DNA of 64,000 nt from Antennarius striatus (GCF_040054535.1 NC_090789.1:4522697-4586696), one strand, 5' to 3'. Positions 1 through 13,780 are shown, counted from the first letter of the stretch. Translations and numbers: made by a program. Notes: generated from the sequence alone by a model not told the origin.

Positions 1-44
1 TTATTCTAACACAGAATGATTGCGTGTTTGTTTTTTTGCTACAG

Positions 45-3000
45 GCTTGTACAACCGGGGTTTTATCTACTTGGATGTTCCCATATCTGATGACAGCTGT
101 ATCTCAGGTGTGTGTGTGTGTGTGATTATTGTCTAGCCATCTAAACACTGTATTGCTCCTGAGTTCAAGCAACTGTGAACGTTTCCTGAAACCTTTGCAC
201 AGTTTTTTCCTTACAGTTTGTGTCTTTCAGTGCCACCGCTTGAGGGTTTTGTCATGAACCGAGTCCAGGGCGATTACTTCGAAACACTCCTGTACAAAAT
301 CTTCGTGTCCATTGATGAGCAGACAAACGTAGCAGAGGTAAGCTTAAGGGGAAGGGCTGTATTATGTTGGATTCCTGCTGTGTATGTTGAATGTAATGTG
401 ATTGTTAGTGTGCTTATTGATCAACTTCTCAACCACATATTTTTGTCTCTTACTTGCTTCCTCCTCCTCCCTTTCCCCTGTACCTCTCAGCTGGCGAATG
501 TGTTGGAGATTGACTTGGACTTGGTGAAGGTGAGTTTCCAGTTGCGGCAGAATGTGAGAGCCCAGTTGTAATGGGTAGACTAAAATACTGTTTTTCACGA
601 GTAGAAGAAAAACAAACAAACTGGGAGATCTGGGAATGGATGTTGATATTGACAAAAGAATGTTGAGGTAATGTTCTTTGGTGTTTTTGGGGCTTTGAGG
701 CATGATTTTTGCCTCTACCTATATTTTGTTATGTGCTTGTGTTTTAGAGCCAAACATTGAGATTACATTTTTGCAAAACTGTTCACATAGTTTGCCATTC
801 TAGTGGAATCAGTGCTTTGTTTTGACCCATTTCTCCCTAGCTTCCTCCTCCCTCTGTGCCAAAAGTGAAACCAAACTGTTTCTCGGTGTTCTGACCTTCA
901 GTGTTAAGAGCTAAACTCTTTTTTTCTCTTGGTTTCATTGCATTCTTGCAGCTGAAAAATGGCACTTAAGAGAAGTGATTGCAGGCAGAGGAGAAAACCA
1001 CCTAACTTCAGAGATGATGGAGATGCCTGATGGCTCTCCTTTGTGCAGAACTTTGCCGTTTTCAATTGAGTTCAGAGTGGACCTGCTTCACTGTTTCACT
1101 GCCTCAGGCCTTGAGTCACTTTAAAAAACTCCTTTGGAGACCAGTGGGGCATTACTATGTAGGAAGCATTCAAGCTCACCATATATTACTGAGGTGACCT
1201 TTTCAGTCTGGGTAAAGATTGAACAGCAAGTTTAGAACTGCATAAAGTAACTAAATCCTGCAAAGACATAGAAAAGTATTACAGCATTCAGCTTGTTGGT
1301 ATTCTTGGTCTGCGAGTAGTTAAATGAAATATGTCCCTCAAAAATGGCTCTTCAAATTTGTACATGCTTTGGGCTTTGTATTGATGTGGTTTTTAAGCTA
1401 TGTTCATACCTGAAATTTTTAAAATTTCAGTTTCCAGTAACATTCCTTTGAAAATCACTTTTTTTTCTCTTTTTAAAAAACTTACCTAAAAGTAAAGACA
1501 TAAGCCTCCTCAGTACTAAAAGATCAGGAGGTGACAGGTGAAAGCTTGATGATGTAACGCTTTCCGACTAATGATGTAATAAATGGATCAAACGTCTGCG
1601 TGTCTGCTTTACCAGAATGCCGTTTCCATGTACTGTCGCCTCGGATTCGCCGTGAAGAAGGGTCAGGTGTTCAGCTCCGACCAGCTCCATCCCACCTGGA
1701 AGAACGCCCCTTCCGTCAACAGACTCAAGTATGTCCCTAATGTACAGGCAGCCAATCAGAAACCTCCATCCCAACTAAACTGAACTGTCTGTGTCAAAGT
1801 TGACCAGGCTGTCTTTGAGTGTTTATGGTTCCTCAGCATCCTTCATTAGCTTATTAAACCACCACACTGAGGTGGACGGCTGTGACGGTGCTACAGAATG
1901 TGTTTATCTGTGGTCTGTGTTAGGAGCACCATGGACCCTCAGAAGATGCTGCTGTCTTGGGAGCAGGGCAGTCCTGTCATGGAGGGGGGGTCCTCAGCCA
2001 CTGACACTGATACCACCAGCCTAGAAGACCAAGGTCTGTCTACACACAGACACACACACCGACACACGCGTTGTTTTGAGTGTGTTTGTGTAAGATTGAC
2101 TCATCAGTTACATCTCATCATCAACTAAAATGAGACCATTTGAGAAAGAGCCCCCACTTCATGGCATCACTTTATGAATGATGCAAGCAGGAGTGGCTTG
2201 CATTGATGTTCTGCACCATCTTTGCAGGAGACACAGCCAGCGTGAGCAGCTTCAGCATCCCAGCTGCACCCACCAAGAGGATCGCCTTCCTGTTCGACTC
2301 CACCCTCACAGCCTTCCTCATGATGGGCAACCTGTCTCCGGTTGGTGAACGACCAGATTGTAATTATAATACGTCTAAATAAACCAGACGTTTTAGCCTT
2401 TGTTTGCCCATCTTGATTCCTCCGTGCCTCTGTTTAGAACCTGAAGAGTCACGCCGTGACCATGTTTGAAGTTGGTAAGCTGTCTGATGAGACTCTGGAC
2501 AGCTTCCTGGCTGAGCTGGAAAAGGTCAGAGCAACAAATGGAATAAGGATCTACTTTGGGTTTAGTGAAGCTTAGACCTCGGAACAACAGACGGTACAAA
2601 ACTGATGTCAAAAATAATATACGGTTTGATGTATACGTCGTATTTCCCTGTTTTCCCAGGTGGAGACCACAGCGGAGGGTGAAGCCCAGCGTTACTTTGA
2701 CCATGCTCTGACCCTGAAGAATACCATCCTCTTCCTGCGCTACAACAAAGAACTCACTCAGGACCAGGGACCTGACATCCCAAACATAGGTATTTATACG
2801 GTTCCATCATCTTTGTAATATCCAGGTGTTATTTATCTGTACATGTCGATGATTATAGACCAGGTGTGTTTCTGCGGACGGAGAAGACAGTAGAACAGAA
2901 ACTAGTGTTTTTGTCTCTAGGTTCTCCCTGTGTCCATTATATGTATTTGTAGTTCATGTGCATATACATCAACAATATGCTAATGTGATGCCATTTAGAA

Positions 3001-6000
3001 ATCTTTCTTTTGTTGAGTTTCCATGGTAACAACATATACCTATACTTAAGAAAAGAATGAGCTTCCTTTTTGGAATGTATCTTGTACAGAATGTTTTTTT
3101 TTTATCTTTGAATCTAATGTACATTTATTATTTTATATCTATTCACACACAGACACCTAAGTTTGATTTTAAAGACCCTTAGAGGATATGTCATCTGCTA
3201 ATGGCTCTTGTTGTGGGTTGTTTTCCGCCAATAGTTTGCAATATGTGTTATAGAGACGCAGTCAGTCTTTGGTAATGGCTTCAAAATCACTTTCTAAACT
3301 GCCCGTTTCAGACAGACAGAGATTTAAGGTGAGAGAGGCGAGACAGCAGCGTAGAGTGAATGTGACATAGTTAAGAACAAACGGCTCGTTATTTTCAGTG
3401 GGAAACAGATCGTATCTTTTTAAATAAGCATTGAAAACAAGGAATAGGAGATATTCTGAGCTATCATTACCTCTTGTGCGGAAAACATCCACTGTAATGA
3501 GTCCTGTGCAACTCCTTAAACTTAGTTTGTTCTCAAAAAATTGCAAATTGATGAAATTTAAAATTTATTTTCACGTGAGACTTGGGATAATAATAGAAGC
3601 TCTACTGAAGCGGCTGAACATCTTTTTCAACACCGTCTTGCGTTCTCAGACCCACTGATGGTAAATCTGCAGTGTTCTACTTGAACCTGTAGGGGGAGCA
3701 CAAGAGCGAGCATCTCTCGTGAGGCAGTGCAACCCTAGTTTCCATGAAGCTACTGATCCGTTGTGACACCAAATGCTGTTTGTTTGCCTTGGCTGCATGC
3801 CCCTCCACTGTTTGTCTTATGTCTCAGTCGTCCTCAGCTGCTGCTCTCATCATCTGCTGAGGAGAGAGCTGCTGGCAAGACTCTCAGCTGAGTCCACAAT
3901 GAAACAACAATTCAGTCACGACCCTGACAAATGTTCATTTAGGATGTGAGGAAAAGGGGAAAATTCTCAGCAGACTATTCTTCTCGGTGCAGCGTCGCGT
4001 CATTACAGACTGAATAATAATGCATACATACTGTATAACCCTCAGATCCTTTGTATGTTTGTTTGAGGCGCAGTCACATGTTTTCATCTGCAAAGCTGGA
4101 TTTATGTGTTAATTTCGAAAGACGACTCCCCTTGACTCTTGGATTTATTTTGTAGAATGAAAGAGGTGAATCTTAAATCCAATAATGTCAAGAAGGACAA
4201 ATGGACCTTTGATGCACAACTTTTCACACCGTGGCTATAAACAGAGAAAGAATCTGAACTGTGTGTTTGGATGAGATCCATGGCTCCTCAATCACATCCT
4301 GATTCTTCTTCATGTGCCAGATAAGCTTCCAGGAGGTTTTTATCCTTGGCTCCAGACAGACTTTCTATACTGGTTTCACTGGTCCGCCTAAATTCTGTTC
4401 ACCCAGGAATGTCTGAAGCATCACTTTTATCATCAGCTCTCTATATAGATATTATATTTTTCTATGTTTAGAATCAATAAGAAATAATCACTTCTTTTCA
4501 TACAAAGGATTAATTTGACATTTTGAAAAATGACTTACTGACCACCTCAGGCTGCAGTAAGCAGACAAAAATCGATAAGGTCAATCCAGTTGTGTCAAAG
4601 AAGTCGGTGATGCAAGATTCCTGCTCTTTTTGTGACTTTTGTTTTTCCGTGCTAGGTTTTCCCTTAGACATGTTGCGCTGCGAGAGCCTGCTTGGCTTGG
4701 ATCAGGCCACCTGCAGCCGTGTCCTCAACAAGAACTACAAGCTTTTGGTCTCGATGGCGCCGCTCAGCAACGAGATCAGACCCATTAGCAGCTGCACTCC
4801 TCAGGTATGACGCCCTGTGCGAAGGAGGAGGAGCAGGCGGGATGTTGGATCAATCGTTTTAGTCGACAATTTGCATTTGATTGTGTTGTCCCTTGTCACT
4901 GGCTGCGTGTGCACTCCTTGTGCACCTGGAGTGATTTGGGACTGAATGCGTTGTGGGCGTTCAGTCTGCAGCTCCTATCAAGACAAAGAAGGAGAGGCAG
5001 TGGAGGGAGGCAGGAGTGATTTCTCCTTGTTGCCACAGTTCGTTATTTTCGCAGCGCTCAGGGAGATGGAGGAAGAGGACTGTTAATGCTCACGTCGCTC
5101 GCAAATTCAGAAAGTTCTTGTTAGCTGCTCGCCTCTCATGTCAGCTTCAGTTTTTGCTCCTCCTGCAAACAAACAGTAAACAATAGTTGTTTTCTTTGTC
5201 TCTGCTCCTTTAAATCAAGTTTTTTTTTGTAATAAAGGAATGGTAAAGAATGAGTGTATCCACATGTGTATCCCTTAGTTCCGCTCCAGTGCGCTCACGC
5301 ATGTCTGCGTATTTGTCCCTGCAGCACATTGGCCCCGCCATCCCCGAGGTGAGCTCCATCTGGTTCAAGATGTACTTGTATCACGTGACCGGCCAGGGCC
5401 CCCCATCCCTGCTGCTATCCAAAGGCTCCAGGCTCCGCAAACTACCGGACATATTCCAGGTTATCCCAGACTAATAATTAAGAGAAAGGAATGTCTGTTT
5501 GTGGAGGCTGAACAATCAGTTCGGATAAGAAAATTCCCCATCTTCACCTGGTGCATCAAAAACAGTTCTGACCACACATCTTCATGTCCTTTGTCAGATG
5601 CTTCTCAGGCATCCTGGAATTTGTATTTCAACTATCTTGGGAATGTGAGATTGAGATTTACCTGTGGTAAAAAAAAAAAAAAAAAAAAATTTTTCTACTT
5701 CACATTTCAGTCATTTAATGTTATGTTCCCCAGCATGTCATAGTAGAAACAGACTAATCACAACATACGATAGTAAATTATCATGTCAAATTTTGATCCA
5801 GTAGATCAAACTATGCAAAAGCCATAACATCAGAGGATGGATGGATGTTTTCTCTCCAGCTTTTTCCACTTCTTCCACTGAAACACTTCTTATCGTAATG
5901 CTACCGATGAGATGATTAATGACATTGAGAATCTTCGATGACCTGCTGTTTTTGTTTGTACAGGTTTACGACAGGTTGTTAATCACATCCTGGGGTCACG

Positions 6001-6231
6001 ACCCCGGAGTTGTCCCCACATCCAACGTGCTGACCATGCTGAACGATGCTCTCACACACTCTGCTGTATTAATCCAGGCAAGCAGCTCCCGTTTTATAAA
6101 GACACTCTTTCAGCAAGGTTTTTTTTTATGCTTTAAATTTTTAATAGTTTGAACCTACCCGTTGTCTGTTTTCAGTAAAAATATATTTTGTTCCAAGCTG
6201 CACTGTGTGGATATATAAACTGTGTGTGTGC

Positions 6232-6267
<36 letters not shown>

Positions 6268-9127
6268 GTGTGTGTGTATGTAAAACCCACAGGGTCACGG
6301 TATGCATGGTCACGGAGAAACAGTGCACATCCCGTTCCCCTTTGATAAGGATGACCTGAAAGGAGGTCAGTTTGATGAACATAAAACTGTCATTGATATT
6401 AAATATGATTTGTGTTGATGTCAGGAAGAATAACTCGGCATTCATGAAGATGAATTTTTTTTCTGTGGCTTACCAGGATTACAGTCATGCTGTATTCACG
6501 TCTCTGTATTATCATTTCTGTGTTGTGTGTAAATGATGAGCCCAGGCTGCCTCCGCTTCTCTCTAGTGACTAAATATTATTATGTCGTTACTTCTCCTTG
6601 TATTTAATCATCTTAATCTCCACAGTACGCTTACTTTCAGAAGATCACTTCCTCCTGAGTGTCTTGAGGCGCCGATATGAATAGAGGCATCTATTTTTTA
6701 TTTTTTTATTTTTTTTGTAGCGCTCATATTGTCTCTCCCCTCCTGGTGCAGAGTTCTCCTCGTCCAACATGTGTACGCACAAAGCGCTGCAGAAGCTGAA
6801 GGAGCAGGTAGACCTGGAGCACCAGTGCGGCTACGTCACCATGCTGAACTCCAACAACCGGCACCGTCGCCGGGGCAGCGACAGCACGGAGTGCAGAGGT
6901 AGGGAAGCCGATGCAGGTGTGCGAGACTTAATTGAATTAGCCAGGATGTCTTTCCTCTAATGACCACTGGCACTGATGGATGGTGCAAATTAGGTGAAGA
7001 CTGCTCACAGCCCGGTTTAATTACGCTGTTTGTTTGCACGTTTGCGCCCCTCAATTCTGGGAGTCTTTGCTAATAGATGTGGATCGAACCCTGTTAGAGT
7101 TTTATTTTGAGGTTTGCTGATTATTTTTGACGTGACTGATTGTAGATTTTGTTTTTTAATAAATATTCAAAACCTGAACCGTTCATTTTAATTGAAAGAT
7201 ATTTACGAGGCAAAAGAGAAACGATGAAAAAAGTTGAATGAAGGTGACAAGTAGCTGCCGGGATGCTCACAAAGGTTTGTCCATCTTCAAGGGGACACCC
7301 ATCTGGGTGGAGGTCTGGACACCAACGGCAGCACCGAGTCCTTTGAGCTGGTGGCAGAAGAAAACAACGGGGATGTCAAAGTAAAGACAGACAGTACGTC
7401 CATGTTTGAACTTGACGATGTAAATATGTGGGTGTGTTTTACTCCATGTGAATACATTTCACGTTGTTGTCTCATGTGTCACTCGCTTTCTTTCAGCCCT
7501 TTCATCTGAAGATGAGTGGGTCCCTCTCGAGCTGTGCTTTGGCATGCCCCTCTTCAGCTCCGAGCTGAACCGCAAAGTGTGTCGAAAAATCGCCTCACAC
7601 AAATTGTGCAGCAACGAAAGGTACAAAACAATATACGAAACCCAGACAGCGGCCTCCGGCACTTTAACTTTCATTTAAAACATGGAAGTGTGTATTACAG
7701 CGCTGCCTTTGTCGCTTCTTTTCAGCCTTCAAGAGCTGCTTCACTCGAGCCGAAAGCTATCGCTGAAGGTATTGAGCTTCGTTCAGTCATTCCAGGTAAA
7801 AAAGCACCCCGTGTCTTCACGTTTCCACTTCAGTGCACTTCAGAAAAGAAAAGCAACAATGTCAAGTGAGAATAGGCTTGGCTTGATTTAACAGATTGAG
7901 CCTGTGAGAATTTACTCAACATTTACGTTAACTGTATCCAGATTACCTGCCTTGTGATAAAAGAAGGGATATACATTTAGAATAAACTATTTTGCAATGT
8001 TGAATCATTAAGAACAGAAAATGCAATAAAGTTTACCATGCAACAAAAACCAAAAACAATTTTATGTATATTGATATCACTTATAGGACACGAGCACAAG
8101 GTGTTTCATAGAGTGACAGCAGAGCTGCAGGCAAAATAAACAGTAAAAAAAACAAAAAAAGTTGCAGTAATTTCAGTTCAACTAAATCATCTACATTCAC
8201 GCTGCCTGGTGTCTGTTAAACTAGACTTAGCAGAATTGCTGGTTTAATGTGTTTCAGATACAACAAATGCGTTCAACATGGTTTTATGGGTTTTGGTCAC
8301 AATATGATGTCAGTCTGGCTTCTAAAAATAAATCATTTGAAGAAAGTCAAATTAATTCTTGCATTGGGAGTCATAAATTTGTGGTATCGCTTCGGTGAAT
8401 GCATGAGTGCACTTGATGACACCTGACTCCCCTGCACGAAGGAGTGCGTGTTGTATCGCTAGAATTCTGTGAGTCACAGCGGAAACCGAAAGATGTGTGC
8501 AAAACAAAAGCATGCAAAAGCAGTTATCAAAGGTCATACTGACTTCAGGAACACAGAGTTATGGGAGAGATGAGTGGAAGTTAAAAGAAAAAACAGGGAT
8601 TGTCACGATTTGCAAATGTTTCGATGAACACGAGGGACGTGTATGAAGACAAAAGACGGTGCACGGCCATGTTAAATATGTGTTACTTTAAAATGAGAAC
8701 ATCCTGCTGCCTCTTTTGTGTCCTGCATGACTTCGCTGATGTAAGAGAACCTCCTGCACATTTTTCTATAAACATTCTACGTGTCTGGAATCAGTCCTTT
8801 GATATTTTGTAAGGTAGCGACAGACTGTAAATCAGATCGGACCGTTTCTATGTCACCTTTCCTGGTCTTTTTTTTTTTCTTGTCTAACCCGCCATTACCT
8901 GGTGTTCTGATCTTCTGACCTTTGTCCTCCCGTGTTGGCAGGATGGCGCCCACCCCTCCGACCCGGACAGCGGCGTGTCGAACCCTCTCAGTCAGACTCA
9001 GGCGGAGTCGGGCGTCCCCCTGCCCGCCATCAACCTCCTTTTCAAGGAAGGGCAGCTGAAGGAGTGGAGTGGGCGGGCCCCTCCTCCTCTGGACATTTCA
9101 GCTCTGCAGAAGGACCAACCCACATAA
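45..9127 (+). CDS. fam91a1: FAM91A1, 3' portion (17 coding exons, 5' end outside window)
   Basis: Cytoplasmic/Golgi-associated protein. In mammals it binds TBC1D23, helps golgin-tethered endosomal vesicles dock at the trans-Golgi, and joins the WDR11 complex. Exons I place by splice sites and continuous frame: 45-107, 231-337, 491-529, 1616-1728, 1924-2033, 2228-2340, 2438-2524, 2660-2789, 4656-4804, 5325-5459, 5964-6077, 6293-6365, 6752-6898, 7292-7393, 7497-7620, 7726-7795, 8942-9127 (TAA). They total 1,862 nt; after 2 nt of a split codon this gives 619 residues plus stop. Landmarks match vertebrate FAM91A1: [77 protein letters not shown]. The human protein is about 838 residues, so about 215 N-terminal residues lie upstream. 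The stretch encoded by 6752-7393 and the last exon are the least conserved. All introns are GT-AG except the one after 6077, which starts with GC. Family assignment is recalled, not searched. Confidence 0.95.
2790..4655 (+). other. fam91a1 intron, 1.87 kb, no gene seen
   Basis: Largest intron of the gene within the window. It begins with a normal gtattt donor and ends in a T-rich tract and tag before the exon encoding [14 protein letters not shown]. Short open frames inside it (for example around 3262-3658) resemble no protein I know. A CTCF-like core on + at about 3687-3700 (CCTGTAGGGGGAGC) departs from the consensus at two positions. Confidence 0.7.
6078..6292 (+). other. fam91a1: GC-AG intron of fam91a1
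   Basis: The exon encoding [13 protein letters not shown] ends CAG and the next bases are GCAAGC, not GT. The following exon begins after ag at 6292 with GGTCACGGTATG (GHGM), in frame and matching the family sequence IQGHG. GCAAGC is close to the GCAAGT consensus of U2-type GC-AG introns. No usable GT donor within a few bases keeps the frame. The intron body holds a (TG)n tract close to the acceptor. Confidence 0.85.
6221..6277 (+). repeat. (TG)n microsatellite in fam91a1 intron
   Basis: About 57 nt of TG units interrupted by CG, ending 15 nt before the acceptor at 6292. It displaces the usual polypyrimidine tract. Confidence 0.9.
7796..8941 (+). other. Last intron of fam91a1, 1.15 kb
   Basis: Runs from gtaaaa after the exon ending HS(V)QSFQ-type sequence to ggcag before GATGGCGCCC. 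It is AT-rich and single-copy looking, and the open frames inside it resemble nothing known. A T-rich run near 8868-8879 lies about 60 nt upstream of the acceptor. Confidence 0.75.
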
Positions 9128-9661
9128 GCCCCCACCTCAAAAAACCTTCCACATTTGATCAGGAGGAAACTCTTACCCGCAGTCCAACCATCTACATATC
9201 CAATCACAAGAAATCACTCGTTCAGTCTCACATTCTCATCCATCGGTGTCAGGTCGAGGGCAGATTAGGCCTACCAGCACTTTGTCATTCATCTACGTTA
9301 CAGAGAACCATCCCTCTGACAGTGTTGCTAACATAAGCTCATCCTAACCCATGACCCCCCCCCACACACACACACACCTCCTCTATGCGTCCTTGTATTC
9401 ATAGCAAGGCAGTGTTGTGGGTTGGAGTGGTGCTATAATCACGGTATATATCAGCCATGCAGGTAAACGTCGTTTAACCTGGAACGGCATGCTGTTCTAC
9501 ACTGATGAGCGCCCCCACCACCACCACAATCACCACCCACTTGGACACTTCAATCAGTGGGTGTCACCATCCCTGAACTCAGACTGGGAGGCAGTTACGT
9601 TAAAAACGACCCACGGAGTGAAGTATTAAATGGACGTCTTCAGGAATCTTCTGGATGCAGT

Positions 9662-9662
<1 letters not shown>

Positions 9663-9703
<41 letters not shown>
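9663..9703. repeat. (CA)n microsatellite
   Basis: Uninterrupted CA run of about 40 nt in the presumed fam91a1 3'UTR. Confidence 0.95.
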
Positions 9704-9706
<3 letters not shown>

Positions 9707-9914
9707 CTCTCTGTGTCGTCTCATGTTAAGTGATCTGATGCATGATGCTGCTGCACAACTTATACCATAAAAATGAAAAAAAAAAAAACCTTTCCTCTTG
9801 CAATCAATATTGGGGGCATTTATTATTTGCACTGTGCAGGATTTTGTCCAAACTTGTGGATGAAGTAATGTCATGTAAAGTTTTTATTTAAGCGTTGGAT
9901 TCGTCTTGCGTGCG

Positions 9915-9939
9915 CACACACACACACACACACACACAC
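9915..9939. repeat. (CA)n microsatellite
   Basis: CA run of about 25 nt, a second tract within the presumed 3'UTR. Confidence 0.9.
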
Positions 9940-11105
9940 CATCCCAGGGCTCACGTTTACCGCGAGCGTTTCCTCCTGGGAAATCAGACTGGCGTCAGAG
10001 AAACTGATGTTTGTTTTCAAAGCCTTTGTTAGCATCCTTTCTCTGTACAAGAGAACACCAAAGACCATTTTCTTTTCCTGTATAGTGACTTATTTTTTAT
10101 CATTTTTCTGCCTTATTCCAATCAATCAAAAACTTTTTTGAGATTTGTTTTTCTCATTTATGTGCATTTATGTGCATACAAACAATATGAGCAAGATTGG
10201 ATCAAACGACCAACCGTGACACCTTTTCGAGACTTCGACCAGATTAATCGTGTACCTAATTTCGTACTCGAAGGGAAACGGTCAGGCCTGTTGCCACCGT
10301 TGCCTGCCAGTTTCTTTCCCTGGATTGATTCCAGCTTGTGAGCAGTGCAGCGAACGCTTGGCCGGACCACCGTGGTCTCCATGGGATACCTTTTAAAAAA
10401 TTAAAAAAAAAAAACATGGAGAAAAGAAAAAAGGAGGAGGAAACTTTTGGCTGTAGAGACTTGTTGGATGGAAATGCTAATCTTTGTCCGCTGTTTCAGA
10501 AACATCCCTGAAAGTATGTGAAATCTAGCTCTTCATTTCAGCTTTGATTGCGTTCAATGACAAATTTTGATTTCTTTCATTGTTTTGAAGGAATTTTTTT
10601 TTTTAACCCTATCATGATTGTTTCCAATTACGTAAAGATGACGTAGACTAAAAGAGACTAACATGAGGTCCAGTTGAAGCATGACGACTGTGTGCAAACC
10701 GTTGTGTGTATGTTGTGTATGCGTGCGTATTGTATGCCTCACTATTGGTGTGTTTTCACACACGCCTACCTTCCACAATACGAGCCCCAATTTACCTGTC
10801 TGTTACCCAGTTGAAGTAGTTTAATCATCCCAGACATCTCCCATCTTCCTCCCCCCACTTTAGTGTTTTAAAAAAATTGCTAGTTTTATATGTCAGCCTA
10901 TATTTTAGGAAATCTTTGTTGTAGCTTGTTTGATGGGACTGTGAATATCATTGACTGAGTTAATAAGATGCTCTAACAGTTAGATGGATAAATGACAAAA
11001 AAAAAGAAAGTGACATTCCTTCAACATAACCCCCTCCCTCCATCTCCCCTGCTCCAGATATATGATTATTACACATTAAATATGTAAAAAGTATATGAAA
11101 ATATA

Positions 11106-11111
11106 AATAAA
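11106..11111 (+). terminator. Candidate poly(A) signal for fam91a1
   Basis: AATAAA inside an AT-rich patch (ataaataaataag). It is about 1.98 kb after the stop. A weak inference from position and motif only. Confidence 0.3.
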
Positions 11112-11130
11112 TAAGAAATAACTTTTTCCT

Positions 11131-13780
11131 CCCAGAAAATGTCTCCCATTGTTGGTTTTCCTGATGCATCCTTCTTTATTTATTTTATTTCTGATTCTGG
11201 CTCCTGCTGGTTCTGGATTGTTGCCAGTCAGATTTCATGATAAGTCATTCCTGGTGGAGCGGATGCGGAGGTCCATCTGCTTCAAGCGGACCCGCTTTTC
11301 GATTTGGTGGCTGATCTGAGAAGCAGGTGATGAACGGATACGAAGATGAGAGCCTCCATCTTTGTCAGGAAGATTAAGGTGTCATTCTGTAGGAAAAGTG
11401 GAGCCCCGCCTAATCAAATATATCTCCCAGACCTCCCTGCTCCAGTTCTTTTTCCCACCCTTACAAATTACAGTTTGTCACTTGGGGGGGCACAAGGGGC
11501 TTAAACTGGGTCACGCCACCCGAGGATAGCAGCTCCAAGATGCAGTCCAATAGGCGAGATGTCATCACTGACACCTCATTTCTCTCATAAACAGCGTCTG
11601 CCCTGCACACTCAGGAGCTGGTGATGATGATGATGATAATGATGGTGATGATGATACATCTGCTGGGTTCATTCCACACATTTGTTATTTTTGACTTTGA
11701 TTGTGTGAGGTGTCAAAGTTTGGTCTGCTGCAAGGTTTCAGGCTGAAATTGGAGGAAAGCCTGGAGTAGAAGGAATGAAAGAAATGGTTGTGCTCATATT
11801 CAGAACATGCATGCGCTCTGGTGACTGATGGTTTCCTCCCCACTTGAGGTAAAATGAGAAGCACAGTACCTTAGGGTTCATAATGAGGTCACATGGCGTT
11901 AAAGTTTGTCAGGCGAGTATTCACTCTTCAGCATTCATCACAGAGAACAGATCATGTTTTTGAATTATAGCCTTAAATGTTTGACCAGAGCATGAGTTTT
12001 GCCAGAATCTCAGGGGATTAACAAAGTTATTCCAGTTCATCCTGACAGATGCATCCTCTGGATTTCAGGGGTGACACCAGAATCAGACCTTTTTTGGAGG
12101 CTCAACCCCTAAATAGAATAATTTTACATGACAAACATAAGTTTTGATGTGATGCTAATTTTCTTTTGTTGAACTAACTAAAATAACACCAAAAACACTT
12201 TTTTAAAGAAAATTAAAATAGTTCATCCTGTTCACTTTCCTTCAGTTATGTACACAATGTTCCTGTCTGAGACAAACTAGTTTGGTGATTTATTGTAATT
12301 ATAATAAGGACGATAATGGATAGAGAGAACAATTACAGATCTCAATATAATATATCATCATAGTTTTTCCTTCTTCATTCAGCTGAGCACCAACAGACAG
12401 ACCTTGCCACAGGGCTGTGCTGCTGTGGGGGCTAAAATCATTTATTGTCTGTCATTTCTTGACCTGCAAACCTGCAGAAAGAAATCTAATATGAACCTCA
12501 AGACCCAGATTAAACTAATCCAACCAGGGAAAACCTTTAATCTGGATTACACGGTGTTACAAAACACACAGCTCCCAGAAATCTCTTCCTTATTTCAACT
12601 AATAGTTTTGTGCAAAAGGCTTCGACACTAATCTGCTGACTCTGCTGTGGCCAATCGGGACATTTTATCACTTTAAAACTAGATGGAAGGACAAGGCAGA
12701 GTTTATTTCTGTTGAGACATGTCCTCTACTGTATGGGATGACTTTGCAGTCAGTTTGTGATCCGTCCCCCCTGTGGGTACCCGGCTCAGCGCAGAGATCA
12801 AACTCAGGTTCACTTGTTTTCTAAAAGTTTTATCTCTGACTGTCTCCCCTCTTCACAGGGATGGGCGTTTGTTTTCCTTTACGATCTGTCAAATGCTCTC
12901 GCCTCTTCTAGCATCTCCCTCAGTCTCCCTTGCAGCCATACCGTTTCCATGGCAGATGTTTTCTGAGGGGCTTGTGCCATTTTCAGGACATAGTGAGCAC
13001 ATTCCCATTGCCTGTGGGATACAGTAGTGAGAAAATAGCCCATAACAGTAAGAGAGAGAGAGAGAGAGAGGGAGCGGTGCCACTACAAATGTAATGGAGA
13101 CATTATGGTCCCACCAGGAGTTGAAGCAAATGACTGCACGGATTTGTTACATTCAAGGAGAGACAGGTGGTCAAAACAGTAAAATATCTTCAGTTGTTGG
13201 ACCCCTCACGGTCCTAATTTCCAATTATGAGTGATAATCAGGCAATAAATACAGAAAAGACAGTTGTCTAATCTGCAACTTTTCTGCACAGACAGTTTTT
13301 GAACACACAATAAAAGTACAAGAGCAAAATGTAGAACATAAATAGTCAATATGATTCAAATTAAAATTTGTGGGAAAATAAATTAAATAAATTTCAGCAC
13401 AGCCTTGTTGACATGACAACGATTGTGCTAAAAACTTAAATTTATGCTGAAATTTTAAATCCCGTGTACAACTGTCCACACAATACTGTAGTATGCATGC
13501 CAGGCCAGTAGTTGGCTCTGTTCGACTACTAGCTCTTGAATATTAACTCCATCATTTGGAGATGTGGTAGATCTTGCATTAAACTTGTAATCTAATAAAG
13601 TGAAAACTAAATCATATATCCATCCTTTTATTTTAATCTATTCCCAAAACCAGTCGTTCCTTATTTGGAACATTCCCAGATCCTTCAGGTAAAAAAAACC
13701 CCCCTGAAGTAGTTCACGTGTAATTACGAAACGCAGTAAATAAATAATCTTGTAATATATTTGATAAAAGTCCTGAATCC
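11131..13780. other. Intergenic DNA between fam91a1 and lratd2
   Basis: No coding region recognised. It holds a short GAT-rich run at about 11624-11655, a (GA)n tract at about 13049-13071 and otherwise single-copy AT-leaning DNA. It lies upstream of lratd2, so it is a natural place for its regulatory elements, but no specific element could be identified. Confidence 0.6.
13049..13071. repeat. (GA)n microsatellite
   Basis: Short AG/GA run with one interruption. Confidence 0.85.

Larger units (their letters stand above)
9128..11130 (+). other. fam91a1: Probable 3'UTR of fam91a1
   Basis: The region after the stop codon has no protein-like frame. It contains (CA)n tracts at 9663-9703 and about 9915-9939. 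The first clear AATAAA on + that I noticed is at 11106, giving a 3'UTR of about 2 kb. The mRNA end is inferred; transcript data could place it earlier. Confidence 0.45.

Noticed and set aside
8932..9336. 134-codon + frame at the last fam91a1 exon
   Set aside because: A shifted frame; the spliced fam91a1 frame ends at 9127 with conserved [13 protein letters not shown].
13490..13530. CTCF-like GGCCAGTAGTTGGC
   Set aside because: Two core mismatches (T in place of purine at both R positions), and the text resembles a dispersed fish repeat; too weak to call.
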